From NCBI GenBank assembly GCA_049511415.1, contig JBEKYC010000002.1, forward strand, positions 159,811-223,810: a stretch of 64,000 nucleotides of DNA, read 5' to 3'. The stretch is from Bog-159 sp049511415 (lineage in GTDB: Bacteria; Acidobacteriota; Terriglobia; Bryobacterales; Bryobacteraceae). This document shows positions 26,159 through 33,980 of the stretch, piece by piece. Positions within the stretch are counted from its first letter, which is position 1. Every line of letters begins with the position of its first letter. Made by a program: the position numbers and the translations under genes. A model generated the notes under the pieces. That model made no database searches, was not told the origin of the DNA, and was given only the letters and a program-made list of their open reading frames with translations.

Positions 26159-27433
26159 TTAAACGAAGTGGTATTTTTCGGCTTGGTCGTCCCACAAAAT
26201 CTTGCGGTTGTTCTTGAACGACAGGGTAGCCATGTGGCCGGAAATGGCGGCTTGCTGGCCGACTTCCGGCGACGCGATCACCTTCTCGTTCCCGCGGATG
26301 GCTTCCACCCAGTTGCGGAAATGGTTGATGGCGCCATCGCGCTCGCCGTAATCCTTGGGACCGTTCAGGTGGATCTGCTGGCGCGCCTTCACGCGATCGG
26401 GTGCCTTGCCGTTCAGCAATTGCGGCGTGAAAAACAGGTCCATGCGGTTGAGCACTTCGATAGTGCCCTCGTTGCCGCACAACTGCTCGCCGTATCCATA
26501 ATTATCGTTGCCGAAATAGCTGGAATAGTTGATCTGTAGCTTGCCCGGATATTCGTAGATGGCGCTGAAGGTATCGGGTGTATCCCGGTCGTCATCCGCG
26601 CCGGTCCAGCGATAAATGCCGCCGGAAGCCATGCAGGAACTGGGCACGGTGCGGTCCAGCATGAAGTTGACGATATCGGTCTGGTGCACCAGCAGGTCGG
26701 TGGAGATGCCGCCCGAATAATCCCAATAGAGCCGCCACTGATAATAACGATGCGGATCCCAGTCGCGCTGCGGGGCGGGGCCCAGGAATTTGCGCCAGTC
26801 GGTATTCTGCTCGGTGGCATCGGGCGGGATGGCGTAGCGCCAGGCGGGATTGTCGTCGGTGGAGTTGCGGTACCAGAAGGCGCGCACGAAATGCACGTCG
26901 CCGATCATGCCCTGCTGCACGAGTTCCCTGGCCTTTTTGTAGAGCGACGAACTGCGGTTCTGGGTGCCCACCTGCACGATTTTGCCCGACTTCTTCCACT
27001 CGCGCACGATGTCCCAGCCTTCCTCGATGGTGTGGGCCAGCGGTTTTTCGAGATAGACGTGCTTGCCGGCGCGCAGGGCGGCGATGGCCATATCATGATG
27101 CAGGTGTTCGGGCGTCATGATGAAGACGGCGTCGATGGATTTGTCCGCCAGCAACTGGTGAAAGTCGGTGTAGGTGGCGGGGGTGTTGCCCCAGATGGTC
27201 TGGACGCGATCCTTGCCGCGGGCCAGGTAGCCCTGGAAAGTGTCGCAGATGGCGGTGACGGTGACGGTTTCGGGCGCGGCTTTCTTGAGCCAGTCGATGC
27301 CGGCGTTGCCGCGGGTACCGACCCCGATCCAACCGATGTTGATTTTGTCGTTGGCGCCGCGCGCGCGGATGACGGCCGGACCGGCCAGGGCCGCTGCGGT
27401 GACGCTTGCTTTGAGGAAATCCCGGCGTTCCAT
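26159..27433 (-). CDS. Tat-exported Gfo/Idh/MocA family oxidoreductase
   Basis: A 424-residue protein starting MERRDFLKASVTAAALAGPA, a twin-arginine (RRDFLK) leader. A Rossmann NAD-binding region follows (INIGWIGVGTRGNAG) with the family motif YLEKPLAHT, whose lysine is catalytic. The C-terminal alpha/beta domain includes DYSGGISTDLLVHQTDIVNFML. Exported members of this family are numerous in acidobacteria and planctomycetes and are thought to process sugars or sugar derivatives, but the substrate here is unknown. A TATGAT box lies nine bases before the ATG, with no ribosome binding site. Confidence 0.87.
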   Translation of the reverse strand: MERRDFLKASVTAAALAGPAVIRARGANDKINIGWIGVGTRGNAGIDWLKKAAPETVTVTAICDTFQGYLARGKDRVQTIWGNTPATYTDFHQLLADKSIDAVFIMTPEHLHHDMAIAALRAGKHVYLEKPLAHTIEEGWDIVREWKKSGKIVQVGTQNRSSSLYKKARELVQQGMIGDVHFVRAFWYRNSTDDNPAWRYAIPPDATEQNTDWRKFLGPAPQRDWDPHRYYQWRLYWDYSGGISTDLLVHQTDIVNFMLDRTVPSSCMASGGIYRWTGADDDRDTPDTFSAIYEYPGKLQINYSSYFGNDNYGYGEQLCGNEGTIEVLNRMDLFFTPQLLNGKAPDRVKARQQIHLNGPKDYGERDGAINHFRNWVEAIRGNEKVIASPEVGQQAAISGHMATLSFKNNRKILWDDQAEKYHFV

Positions 27434-27442
27434 TTCGGCTTT

Positions 27443-27448
27443 ATCATA
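27443..27448 (-). promoter_or_regulatory. -10 element TATGAT of oxidoreductase gene
   Basis: TATGAT on the minus strand ends nine bases before the ATG at 27433. The leader would be two or three bases, fitting the near-leaderless pattern of the window. Confidence 0.5.
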
Positions 27449-27449
27449 T

Positions 27450-27787
27450 CAGATCGGCGGGTCCGGATCGGGGGACGGCGGGGCGGCGGGGACGTGGCTG
27501 GGGATTTTGGAGGAACGAAACCAATTTCGTATAAGTCGTTGGGTGTGTGTGGGTTGGGTGCGGTTTTGGTGGGTCGGGGCGCGGCGGGCGTTGTGCATTT
27601 TTGTGCATGTTGTGCATGGTTTTGGGTTTTGGGGACGCCAAGGGATTGGGTTCGTTTCGTAGTGTTGGTTTTTTGCGGGGACGGGCTATTTCCGATCGAC
27701 GGGTTCCGAGCACATGCAAAATGGTGGCTGGGAGGCGGGAGGGTTCTCAGTCGGGGTTCGGACGTAGCCGGCGGTCGCCACCTGAAG
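27450..27787. other. G/T-rich intergenic block with TTGTGCAT repeats and a short hairpin
   Basis: About 340 bases without a believable gene, very rich in G and T on the plus strand. It contains TTGTGCAT three times (27591, 27601 and 27610), spaced about one helical turn, and a compact hairpin ACGAAA-CCAA-TTTCGT at 27515-27530. The minus-strand reading would give low-complexity peptide with many N, P, K and H residues, which I regard as spurious. It may be a dispersed noncoding repeat of this genome; that needs a genome-wide comparison. Confidence 0.4.
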
Positions 27788-27793
27788 GATAAT
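27788..27793 (+). promoter_or_regulatory. -10-like GATAAT, six bases before ATG
   Basis: GATAAT is followed by AGAGCC and then the ATG at 27800. The same arrangement (TACAAT, AGAGTT, ATG) occurs at 54303-54317. It would make the antitoxin-like message leaderless. Confidence 0.45.
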
Positions 27794-27799
27794 AGAGCC

Positions 27800-27992
27800 A
27801 TGACCGGGATCCAGTTTGTCACCGACGAGAATGGGCGCAAGGTCGGCGTTCTGATCGGTCTCAAGACACACGGGGCCATCTGGGAAGACTTTTCGGACGG
27901 GTTGATTTCGGAAGCGCGCCGCGAGGAAAAGGGCATTCCTTACGGGCAATACCGCTCGGCCCGTCTGAGGCGCGCCCCCCGCACGTGCTTAA
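27800..27992 (+). pseudogene. Antitoxin-like gene, frameshifted in a C6 run
   Basis: From ATG 27800 the protein begins MTGIQFVTDENGRKVGVLIG and continues HGAIWEDFSDGLISEARR and KGIPYGQYRSARLRRA, resembling small antitoxins that precede RelE-type toxins. It then meets a run of six C (27975-27980). Removing one C would give the ending RAPARA and a TAA at 27990-27992, right before the toxin GTG. As written, the frame misses that stop and runs on to 28123. This indicates a +1 slip in the homopolymer, by mutation or sequencing error. Confidence 0.55.
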
Positions 27993-28241
27993 GTGTACTC
28001 TCTCGAGATCAAGCACTCGGCGCAAAAGGAATTGGATGCCATCGCCGAGCCACTGTTAACCCGCATCGACCGGTAGATCCTGGCGCTGGCTTGACCCCCG
28101 GCCCGCAGGGTGGAATAAGCTAAAGGCTACAAGGATCATTGGCGCGCCCGGGCCGGTGACTGGCGCGTGGCGTACATCATCGACGACACGGCGAAGCGCG
28201 TCAGCACGTGCATTGCCCACCGCCGAGAGGTCTACGAGTAA
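27993..28241 (+). pseudogene. RelE/ParE-type toxin remnant
   Basis: A GTG at 27993 starts VYSLEIKHSAQKELDAIAEP followed by LLTRIDR and then an in-frame TAG where Q would be expected. The reading continues ILALA, shifts frame to DPRPAGWNKLK and shifts back to GYKDHWRARAGDWRVAYIID, ending CIAHRREVYE with a TAA at 28239-28241. These are RelE/ParE toxin features (the GDWRVAYII core and the HRREVY end). One stop codon and two frameshifts make it inactive. Confidence 0.7.
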
Positions 28242-28251
28242 CCGCAAAACC

Positions 28252-28530
28252 ATTCTTTGCGTCCCCAGCACCAAGGCACGCGTGAACCTCGGACAGGTGG
28301 CCGAGCGCGTGCGGCTCAACGAGGAGTATTTCATCGTGGAAAAGGACGGTATTCCGATCATCGGCACCATGGGCGCCGAGGAACTGGAGGATTACCTCGA
28401 ACTCCGCGATCCGAAGGTGCGCGAACACATCCGCAAGGGCCGTGCGGAACAAGTTGCAGGCAAGGGGCGCCTTCTGGATGATTTTCTCGCCAGCATTGCA
28501 GCCAAGAAAAAGACCGGCGGCACGGCGTGA
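28252..28530 (+). pseudogene. Phd/YefM-like antitoxin, start codon unclear
   Basis: The frame carries STKARVNLGQVAERVRL and FIVEKDGIPIIGTMGAEELE, typical of the N-terminal DNA-binding region of Phd/YefM antitoxins, then a charged tail ending LLDDFLASIAAKKKTGGTA with a TGA at 28528-28530. No ATG, GTG or TTG stands at the natural beginning; the codon there is ATT at 28252. The next upstream start, the GTG at 28156, lies inside the dead toxin gene. The body may still be translated, but the start appears damaged. Confidence 0.5.
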
Positions 28531-28536
28531 GATTTT

Positions 28537-28750
28537 ATGGTCATCGTCACGCCGCACTACGAGCGTCTCTTTAAGAGACTCCTGGGCGGACGCCGGGGCC
28601 TTCCAGCGCTTTAGGCGGCGCGTGAGATCTTCGCCGCCGATCCGTAGAGCCTGAGCCGTGTGCACAAGATTAGGGGATTGGAAGGCGTAGCCACGGTGCC
28701 GGGGCGGTCCCGACAGGATCAACCCAGTGATGGCGCGGCCCTGCATTATC
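28537..28750 (+). pseudogene. Second decayed RelE-like toxin
   Basis: Six bases after the antitoxin-like stop, an ATG begins MVIVTPHYERLFKRLL, then the coding signal moves to another frame (ADAGAFQRFRRRV), a third (EIFAADP, stop, SLSRVHKIRGLEGV) and fades by about 28750. The pieces resemble a RelE-family toxin downstream of a Phd-type antitoxin. Several frameshifts and stops make it a pseudogene. Confidence 0.5.
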
Positions 28751-28933
28751 GTCTAGTAAAATGGGCGCGAGGACCAGTCGAGAGCGGGGTAGTGCAAACC
28801 GGCAGAGGTTGCGTAAAACCAATTGCTCCAGTTTCATGTCGCGCACCCGCGAGGAACTTTCCTGTGATATTCTGTATTTCCCCTTGGGGTTGACGGCAGA
28901 CGCACCAAATGCGCGCGCCGGACGAATCGTTCT
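28751..28933. other. Intergenic stretch after the toxin-antitoxin remnants
   Basis: No gene is seen. It includes AT-richer bases (TGATATTCTGTATTT near 28862) and TTGACG near 28889 that might contribute to the promoter of the next gene, but no -10/-35 pair has good spacing. Confidence 0.3.
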
Positions 28934-29824
28934 ATGGTAGACAAGTGGAACCGTCTCAAGAGCGCGTGCGCCGTTGCCTTATTTGCCGCAACGACGACGG
29001 TTTTTCTAACCTTTACTTCACACGCGGTCGTCGCTTCACTTCTGGCGGCGGGTAACGCCGCAGAGCGACACAAATTAACCGCATTACCGCCACCGTCGGC
29101 CGACCACGCGTTGATTTGCGTTTACCGGAAGGGTGGGCATGGCTCGGGCCCGCCGGCCACATTTTTTGTGAACCGTGATTTCCTGGCCGTGCTACATGAC
29201 AAGGTTGAATACGCATCGACTGAGGTGCCGCCGGGCAGGGTAGTTATTACCGAAACAGACGCCGTCGAGATCCCCCCAGCACTTTCTCGTAGCTTGCAGA
29301 GTTCATGCGATCTGAATTGGCTCCGTCTTGGCGCGGCGCAGCCTGCGGACGTGGCGCGCTGTGAACGCGAACTGCGCGAAGCAGACGCTGTAATAAGCAA
29401 GACGGTGACGGAGATCGACTCCTTCAGATACGAGAAAAGGAAACTTGAGGGTGCCTACAAGGGGATCATCACGCAGCCGCAGAAAGTTCAGCAGCTCTGC
29501 GACCTCAGAATCGACCCAAACACAACGGACTATATTGATTGGGGCCAGGTGATAGACTGCCGGCGAGCGATTCGGGAAGCCCTTAACCTACTCGCCTTTG
29601 ACCCGGTCTCATCTCGACTCGGTATTGCCGTTCTGGTGCCCACTCCCCCCGCCTCCATGAGGTTATTAGGCCCCCACGCCCTTCTCCGGACTGAAATTGA
29701 GGTCGAATCGGGGAGGGCCTACTACGTCAAGTGGTCGGCCACCAGGAGCGGCATTGTGTTCAAGCCAGAGCTAACGCTCGTCGACCCAGCGACCGTCGCC
29801 AGGGAGGTTAGCGGCGCTCCGTAA
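28934..29824 (+). CDS. Exported DUF2846-like protein with cysteine-containing insert
   Basis: A 296-residue protein with an N-terminal hydrophobic segment (residues 12-38), probably a signal peptide or anchor. ALICVYRKGG, FFVNRDFLAVLHDKVEY and VPPGRVVI resemble the first half of DUF2846, and TEIEVESGRAYYVKWSATRSG and LTLVDPATVAREVSG near the end resemble its second half. Between them is an extra region of about 120 residues with several cysteines (in SCDLNW, RCEREL, LCDLRI, DCRRAI) and a predicted helical stretch. DUF2846 has no established function. The codon mix is less GC-biased than in the neighbours. Confidence 0.5.
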   Translation: MVDKWNRLKSACAVALFAATTTVFLTFTSHAVVASLLAAGNAAERHKLTALPPPSADHALICVYRKGGHGSGPPATFFVNRDFLAVLHDKVEYASTEVPPGRVVITETDAVEIPPALSRSLQSSCDLNWLRLGAAQPADVARCERELREADAVISKTVTEIDSFRYEKRKLEGAYKGIITQPQKVQQLCDLRIDPNTTDYIDWGQVIDCRRAIREALNLLAFDPVSSRLGIAVLVPTPPASMRLLGPHALLRTEIEVESGRAYYVKWSATRSGIVFKPELTLVDPATVAREVSGAP

Positions 29825-29936
29825 AGAGCCGCGCGCATTTAACACATGCACAGCGGTGTAGCGGGGGTCGCCGGATGATCGCCGCCTCGATGCCGATGAA
29901 CGTGGTCTGTAATTCGTGAAGCGACCCAAGAGCGTA

Positions 29937-30707
29937 ATGATACGGTCAATGCGCGTCCTGACGGTTATTCAAGCCGCGAAAGCGGTTGCGATAGGATCAG
30001 CGGCCAGCCTCAGTCTGATGACAGCGGCGTTCGCTCAGAGCGAGGCCGTCCAGGGGACCCCGTCGACCGCCATAGGGAAGAATTTAGGCGGCATGACGCA
30101 AGGGATCGCGCTGTTTTTCCCGGGAGGCCATCCTATTGCAACTCTCCATGCCATCGATGGTAAGGGACCAATGGATTTTGGAAAGGGCGGCAAGACCTTC
30201 GGCAGCAAGTTCGAGGTCGCTATCAGCGCAGGCCAACATTCACTCACCGTGTCGTTTTCTAGAGCCAATTACGATGGGTCGTTTTCGAAGTTGGGCCCCC
30301 TGGACGTATCTTTTGTCGCTCAATCGGCCCGTACTTACGTGGTCGAGTGCAGTCTAGAAACAGGCAGGTGGATTCCATTGGTCGTCGATCGAGCCGATAA
30401 GTCCGATCCACAGATGGCGTCGCCGTTGGCAGAGACTCATCACGCGGCCAGCGATGGCGACATGGAGAAGGCAATTCCGAAAACCCTGAGATCCCATTTG
30501 TGGAAACGCAGACCGCCTTCAGCGAGGTTGGGGGCTGTTAAGATTCTGGGGACCGATCTGACCGGCGCGACCGGTGTCAGCTTCAACGGCACCGCGGCGT
30601 GTTTACCGTCGTCGCGCCTCGCCCCTGCCGGTACGCTCGCGGCACGCTCTCCAGCAACGTCCCCTTTCGGGTGTCGTAATGGTTCGGCTCTGTTCGGCGG
30701 GCATTAG
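29937..30707 (+). CDS. Secreted protein of unknown function fused at its end to a TIG remnant
   Basis: About 256 residues from the ATG at 29937, with a signal peptide ending TAAFAQS. The next 140 residues are beta-rich (GIALFFPGGHPIATLH, SAGQHSLTVSFSRANYDG, QSARTYVVECSLETGRWIPLV) and resemble small envelope proteins with a PEGA/DUF2846-like fold, without a family I can name. From about residue 200 the frame enters KILGTDLTGATGVSFNGTAA, which belongs to an IPT/TIG domain, and then shifts frame. The present C-terminus is therefore probably an accident of recombination. An upstream GTG at 29916 in the same frame is less likely as the start. Confidence 0.5.
   Translation: MIRSMRVLTVIQAAKAVAIGSAASLSLMTAAFAQSEAVQGTPSTAIGKNLGGMTQGIALFFPGGHPIATLHAIDGKGPMDFGKGGKTFGSKFEVAISAGQHSLTVSFSRANYDGSFSKLGPLDVSFVAQSARTYVVECSLETGRWIPLVVDRADKSDPQMASPLAETHHAASDGDMEKAIPKTLRSHLWKRRPPSARLGAVKILGTDLTGATGVSFNGTAACLPSSRLAPAGTLAARSPATSPFGCRNGSALFGGH
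30537..30679 (+). pseudogene. IPT/TIG domain fragment
   Basis: VKILGTDLTGATGVSFNGTA starts at 30537. After a one-base frameshift at about 30598 the text VFTVVAP continues and ends TLSSNVPFRVS with a TAA at 30677-30679. That is the beginning and end of an IPT/TIG immunoglobulin-like domain of the kind that closes large surface proteins in acidobacteria, with its middle shortened. The parent gene is not present, so this is a stranded piece. Confidence 0.6.
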
Positions 30708-30757
30708 CTGGCTAACCGCTTGCTGACGCGCGCGGCTCGGAAAGCGCCTCAGTGCTT

Positions 30758-31708
30758 TCAATGTCTTCCGCAACCTAGCGCCTTGTACCACTGGATCGTC
30801 AGGCGCAATCCTTCTTCAAACGAGAAACGGGGCGCATGCCCCAGATCCCGCACCGCGGCGGTGGTATCGGCCTGCGAATCGTGCACGTCGCCGGGGCGGG
30901 GTGGGCCGAACGTGGGCGGGATACTGACGCCTTCGATCTTCTGCACCAAGCGCCAGGCTTCGTTCAGGGTAATGCGGCCGCCATTGCCGCCGTTGTACAT
31001 TTTGCCGCTGACGCCCGGCGCGCGGGCGGCCTTCAGGTTGAGCTCCGCGACATCCTCGACAAATGTGAAATCGCGGGACTGTTCGCCATCCCCGAAAATC
31101 ACCGGGGCGCGGCCTTCCACGGCAGCCTTGATGAATAGCGACAGCACGCCGGAATATTGGCTGGAGGGGTCCTGGCGCGGTCCGTAGACGTTGAAGTAGC
31201 GCAGCGAGACCGTTTCGATGCCGAACGTCGAAGCGAAGATGCGCGCATAATACTCGCCCACCAGCTTCTGCAGCGCGTACGGGGATTTGGGCATGGGCGT
31301 CATGGTTTCGACCTTCGGCAGCACTTCCGTATCGCCATACGCCGATGAAGACGCCGCGTACACCACGCGCCGCACGCCGCCGGCCGCCGCGGCGCGGAGC
31401 ACGTTGAATGTGCCGTCGATATTCACTTCGTGCGAGGGCGCCGGATCGTCGATGGAGCGCGGCACCGAAGGGATGGCGGCTTCGTGGAACACCACGTCCG
31501 CGCCGCGCAGCACTGGGGCTATTTCTTCGTATGCGCGAATGTCGGCGCGCACAATGGTGATCGCATCGCGCACTTCGTCGAGATTCTTCTCGTGGCCGGT
31601 GAGGAAATTATCCAGCACCACCACCTCGTGCGCACCTTCGCGCAGCAGGGCGCGCACGATGGCCGAGCCGATGAAGCCGGCGCCTCCCGTAACAACGTAT
31701 TTGCTCAT
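30758..31708 (-). CDS. NAD-dependent nucleotide-sugar 4-epimerase (GalE/WbpP-like)
   Basis: A 316-residue short-chain dehydrogenase of the extended type: TGGAGFIGSAIVRALL (NAD-binding glycine motif), catalytic S-S-S in YAASSSAYGD and the YALQK motif (SPYALQKLVGEYY), with RYFNVYGPRQDP for the nucleotide sugar. The pattern fits UDP-GlcNAc/UDP-glucose 4-epimerases of surface polysaccharide pathways. Its ATG overlaps the stop of the TIM-barrel gene by four bases (ATGA), so they form an operon. Confidence 0.88.
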   Translation of the reverse strand: MSKYVVTGGAGFIGSAIVRALLREGAHEVVVLDNFLTGHEKNLDEVRDAITIVRADIRAYEEIAPVLRGADVVFHEAAIPSVPRSIDDPAPSHEVNIDGTFNVLRAAAAGGVRRVVYAASSSAYGDTEVLPKVETMTPMPKSPYALQKLVGEYYARIFASTFGIETVSLRYFNVYGPRQDPSSQYSGVLSLFIKAAVEGRAPVIFGDGEQSRDFTFVEDVAELNLKAARAPGVSGKMYNGGNGGRITLNEAWRLVQKIEGVSIPPTFGPPRPGDVHDSQADTTAAVRDLGHAPRFSFEEGLRLTIQWYKALGCGRH

Positions 31709-32532
31709 TGGGTTAACAGATAGCGTAGCGAATCGCGGGCTATGTTTTCAGCGCCGGATGCGAAGTCGAAAACTTCGGCGGAGATCCAGCCCGCGTAGTT
31801 GCGCCGGCGCAGCACGTCAAACAGCGGCTTGAAATCGTAACTGCCTGCGCCGGGATGGCGGCCGTCGAGTTCATTGACGTGGACGTGGCGGATCAGGTCA
31901 TAATGCCGCTCCAGCAGGGCGGCATGCGGCTCGGTTTCGTCGATGGCGTTGTGCACATCGAACATGGTGCGAATCGCCGGGTGGCCGATCTCGCGCACCA
32001 GGGCGGCCGCTTCGTCGAGTGAAGTGACCACGTCGCACTGGCCCAGCGGCAGCGCTTCTGCCAAGATAGTGACGCCGCGTTCGCCGGCGTGTGGCGCGAC
32101 CGCGGCCAATCCGTCCACGAAATGCCGGGTAGCTTCGGCGCGGCTCAGGCCGCCGGTGGTCCCGCGATGCTTGGGCGAGCCGAAAACCAGGATGCCGTCC
32201 GGGCCGAGGTCGGCGCAAAGATCGATCAAATGCCGGATATGCTGCCAACTACGGCGGCGCAAGTCCGCATCCGGGGTGGTGACTTGCAGCCCTTTCGGGC
32301 TAACCATGAGCCAATGCAGGCCCACAAAACGAAGGTCGTTTGCGGCCATGATGTCGCGAAACGCGCGGCGCTGGCCGGCGGCGATTTCCGCCGGGTCTTC
32401 GGCCAGCGTAAACGGCGCGATTTCGATGCCGCTGTATCCAGCCTGGCGTATCGCGCGACAGGCATCCGCGAACTTCCAGCCCTCGAACACTTCATTGCAG
32501 ATGGCGTGTTGTAACACGTGCGGCACGAACAT
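31705..32532 (-). CDS. Sugar phosphate isomerase/epimerase (xylose-isomerase-like TIM barrel)
   Basis: A 275-residue AP-endonuclease-2-like TIM barrel: AGYSGIEIAPFTLA, the metal ligands in EALPLGQCD (E near 155) and MFDVHNAIDE (D/H near 185), RHVHVNELDGRHPG and a final EVFDF. The family includes tagatose/psicose epimerases and inosose isomerases; the substrate is unknown. It is transcribed with the epimerase and diverges from the carboxypeptidase-regulatory-domain gene, sharing a -10 region with it. The start is seven bases after a GATTAT element. Confidence 0.83.
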   Translation of the reverse strand: MFVPHVLQHAICNEVFEGWKFADACRAIRQAGYSGIEIAPFTLAEDPAEIAAGQRRAFRDIMAANDLRFVGLHWLMVSPKGLQVTTPDADLRRRSWQHIRHLIDLCADLGPDGILVFGSPKHRGTTGGLSRAEATRHFVDGLAAVAPHAGERGVTILAEALPLGQCDVVTSLDEAAALVREIGHPAIRTMFDVHNAIDETEPHAALLERHYDLIRHVHVNELDGRHPGAGSYDFKPLFDVLRRRNYAGWISAEVFDFASGAENIARDSLRYLLTQ

Positions 32533-32535
32533 TCA

Positions 32536-32544
32536 TTGTATAAT
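32536..32544. promoter_or_regulatory. Overlapping bidirectional -10 region (TATAAT / GATTAT)
   Basis: On the plus strand TATAAT (32539-32544) precedes the ATG at 32568, which has its own AAAGGAG site. On the minus strand the same bases read ATTATA within GATTATACA, immediately before the ATG at 32532. The two divergent genes probably start from opposite faces of this short element. Confidence 0.45.
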
Positions 32545-32567
32545 CAGTGAACCGAAAGGAGTCTCGA

Positions 32568-33980
32568 ATGACTCGCGGAATCCTGTTATTGGCCGGTTTT
32601 TGCCAGCTTTTCATGCCCGGCGCCGCCGCGCAGACGCGCCCGATCATGGCGGCCGATATACAAGGCGACGTGACGGACTCGACAACTGGAAAAGTTATCC
32701 CCGGCGCGCGCATCAAGCTAAAGACGGTGGATGGCGAGCCGCTCTATGTGAAGGCCGATGAACGCGGGCATTTCAAAGCGCCGGATATCGCGCCGGGACT
32801 TTACGTGCTGGCCGCGCGCGCGCCGGGGTATTTGGACTCCCTGATGCAAGCAGTGGACCTGAGGTTCCCGTCCCAGCGCCAGGACCCGCGAATTTTGGTG
32901 GAGCCGAAGGGCATGGACCGCGCGCCGGCCAAGCCGCAGCCGGTCACGTTGACCTTCACCGAAGCCGATGGCACACTGCACGTAAGTGTGGCTGTGCGCC
33001 TGACCGCCTATGCCGTAGTCAGGGGCAAGGTCACAGATCCCTATGGCATTCCCCTGCCGGGCTGGAGCGTCGAAGTTAGAGAGAAGGTTCCAGCAGCCTC
33101 TCCGAACGGCCGGAACGAATTCGGCCATCGTGTTAGCGCGTTGGCCAATGACAGAGGCGAGTATCGCATTGCCCGCATCGAGCCCGGAACTTACTACGTC
33201 GCAGCGACCAGTCCTAGCGAACTAACTCAGGGAGAGGCCACTTACCGCCAAACATATTATCCGGGCGTGCTTGCAGCCGAGAACGCCAAGCCGTTCCTAC
33301 TGGCGCCGGGACAGCAAGCGCGCGCGGATCTGCGGATCGTGCAGCAGGGTGGCGTGCGCGTGGCCGGCCACATTATCAAGCCGCCGGGGTATCCGACGGG
33401 GCCCCAAGTCTACACCAATGTCGTGCTGGCACCGGAACCGCTTGATCTGGGCAACCCCAGCGGCCCTTCCACAACCGGCCAGGACGATTATCAAATCAAA
33501 GATGTGCTGCCGGGCCGGTACGTCCTGATGGCGCTCACGCGCGACGCATCCACCGATCCGTATGGAGGCAGCCAGAAGGAGATCCTGGGACTCATGCGCC
33601 CCATCGAGGTCGGGGCGCACGATATGGACGACGTGGATCTTACGCTCGCGCCGTTCCACGATGTTGCCGGCTCCGTGAGTTTCGACGGGAATTGTCCTGC
33701 GATATCGGTGCGCATCTCGGGGCAACCCGCCGTTCCGATGAGCATGGGAAAGGCAGAAGCCGTGGTAGATGCGGATGGACATTTTCTGCTGCACGGGTTG
33801 AGCACCGGCCGATATCGTTTTTCCGTCTACGCGGAACCCGGTCCGAATTTGGGACTTCCGGTTGTGTCCATGACGCTAGGCGACCGCGACATTCTGAAGG
33901 ACGGCGTGGATTCGCCCTACGCCGGCGATGAGCCGCTGCACATTACGCTGGGCTGCCGTGGCAGCCGGAGGGCGCAATGA
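32568..33980 (+). CDS. Secreted carboxypeptidase-regulatory-like domain protein (first of tandem pair)
   Basis: A 470-residue exported protein (leader MTRGILLLAGFCQLFMPGAAAQ). Several carboxypeptidase-D regulatory-like (transthyretin-like beta-sandwich) repeats are seen: GDVTDSTTGKVIPGARIKLK, GKVTDPYGIPLPGWSVEVRE with NDRGEYRIARIEPGTYYVAA, and VVDADGHFLLHGLSTGRYRF. These domains mediate binding at the cell surface. The ATG at 32568 is preceded by AAAGGAG; a GTG at 32547 in the same frame lies inside the promoter and is rejected. It overlaps the next gene by four bases and is clearly related to it. Confidence 0.78.
   Translation: MTRGILLLAGFCQLFMPGAAAQTRPIMAADIQGDVTDSTTGKVIPGARIKLKTVDGEPLYVKADERGHFKAPDIAPGLYVLAARAPGYLDSLMQAVDLRFPSQRQDPRILVEPKGMDRAPAKPQPVTLTFTEADGTLHVSVAVRLTAYAVVRGKVTDPYGIPLPGWSVEVREKVPAASPNGRNEFGHRVSALANDRGEYRIARIEPGTYYVAATSPSELTQGEATYRQTYYPGVLAAENAKPFLLAPGQQARADLRIVQQGGVRVAGHIIKPPGYPTGPQVYTNVVLAPEPLDLGNPSGPSTTGQDDYQIKDVLPGRYVLMALTRDASTDPYGGSQKEILGLMRPIEVGAHDMDDVDLTLAPFHDVAGSVSFDGNCPAISVRISGQPAVPMSMGKAEAVVDADGHFLLHGLSTGRYRFSVYAEPGPNLGLPVVSMTLGDRDILKDGVDSPYAGDEPLHITLGCRGSRRAQ

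Noticed and set aside
26684..27799. Long plus-strand frame leading into the antitoxin-like sequence
   Set aside because: Antisense to the Gfo/Idh oxidoreductase and to low-complexity intergenic DNA; only the part from 27800 looks like protein.
32547..32567. GTG start at 32547 for the carboxypeptidase-regulatory-domain protein
   Set aside because: It lies three bases after the -10 box, upstream of the expected transcription start; the ATG at 32568 has AAAGGAG and begins the signal peptide.
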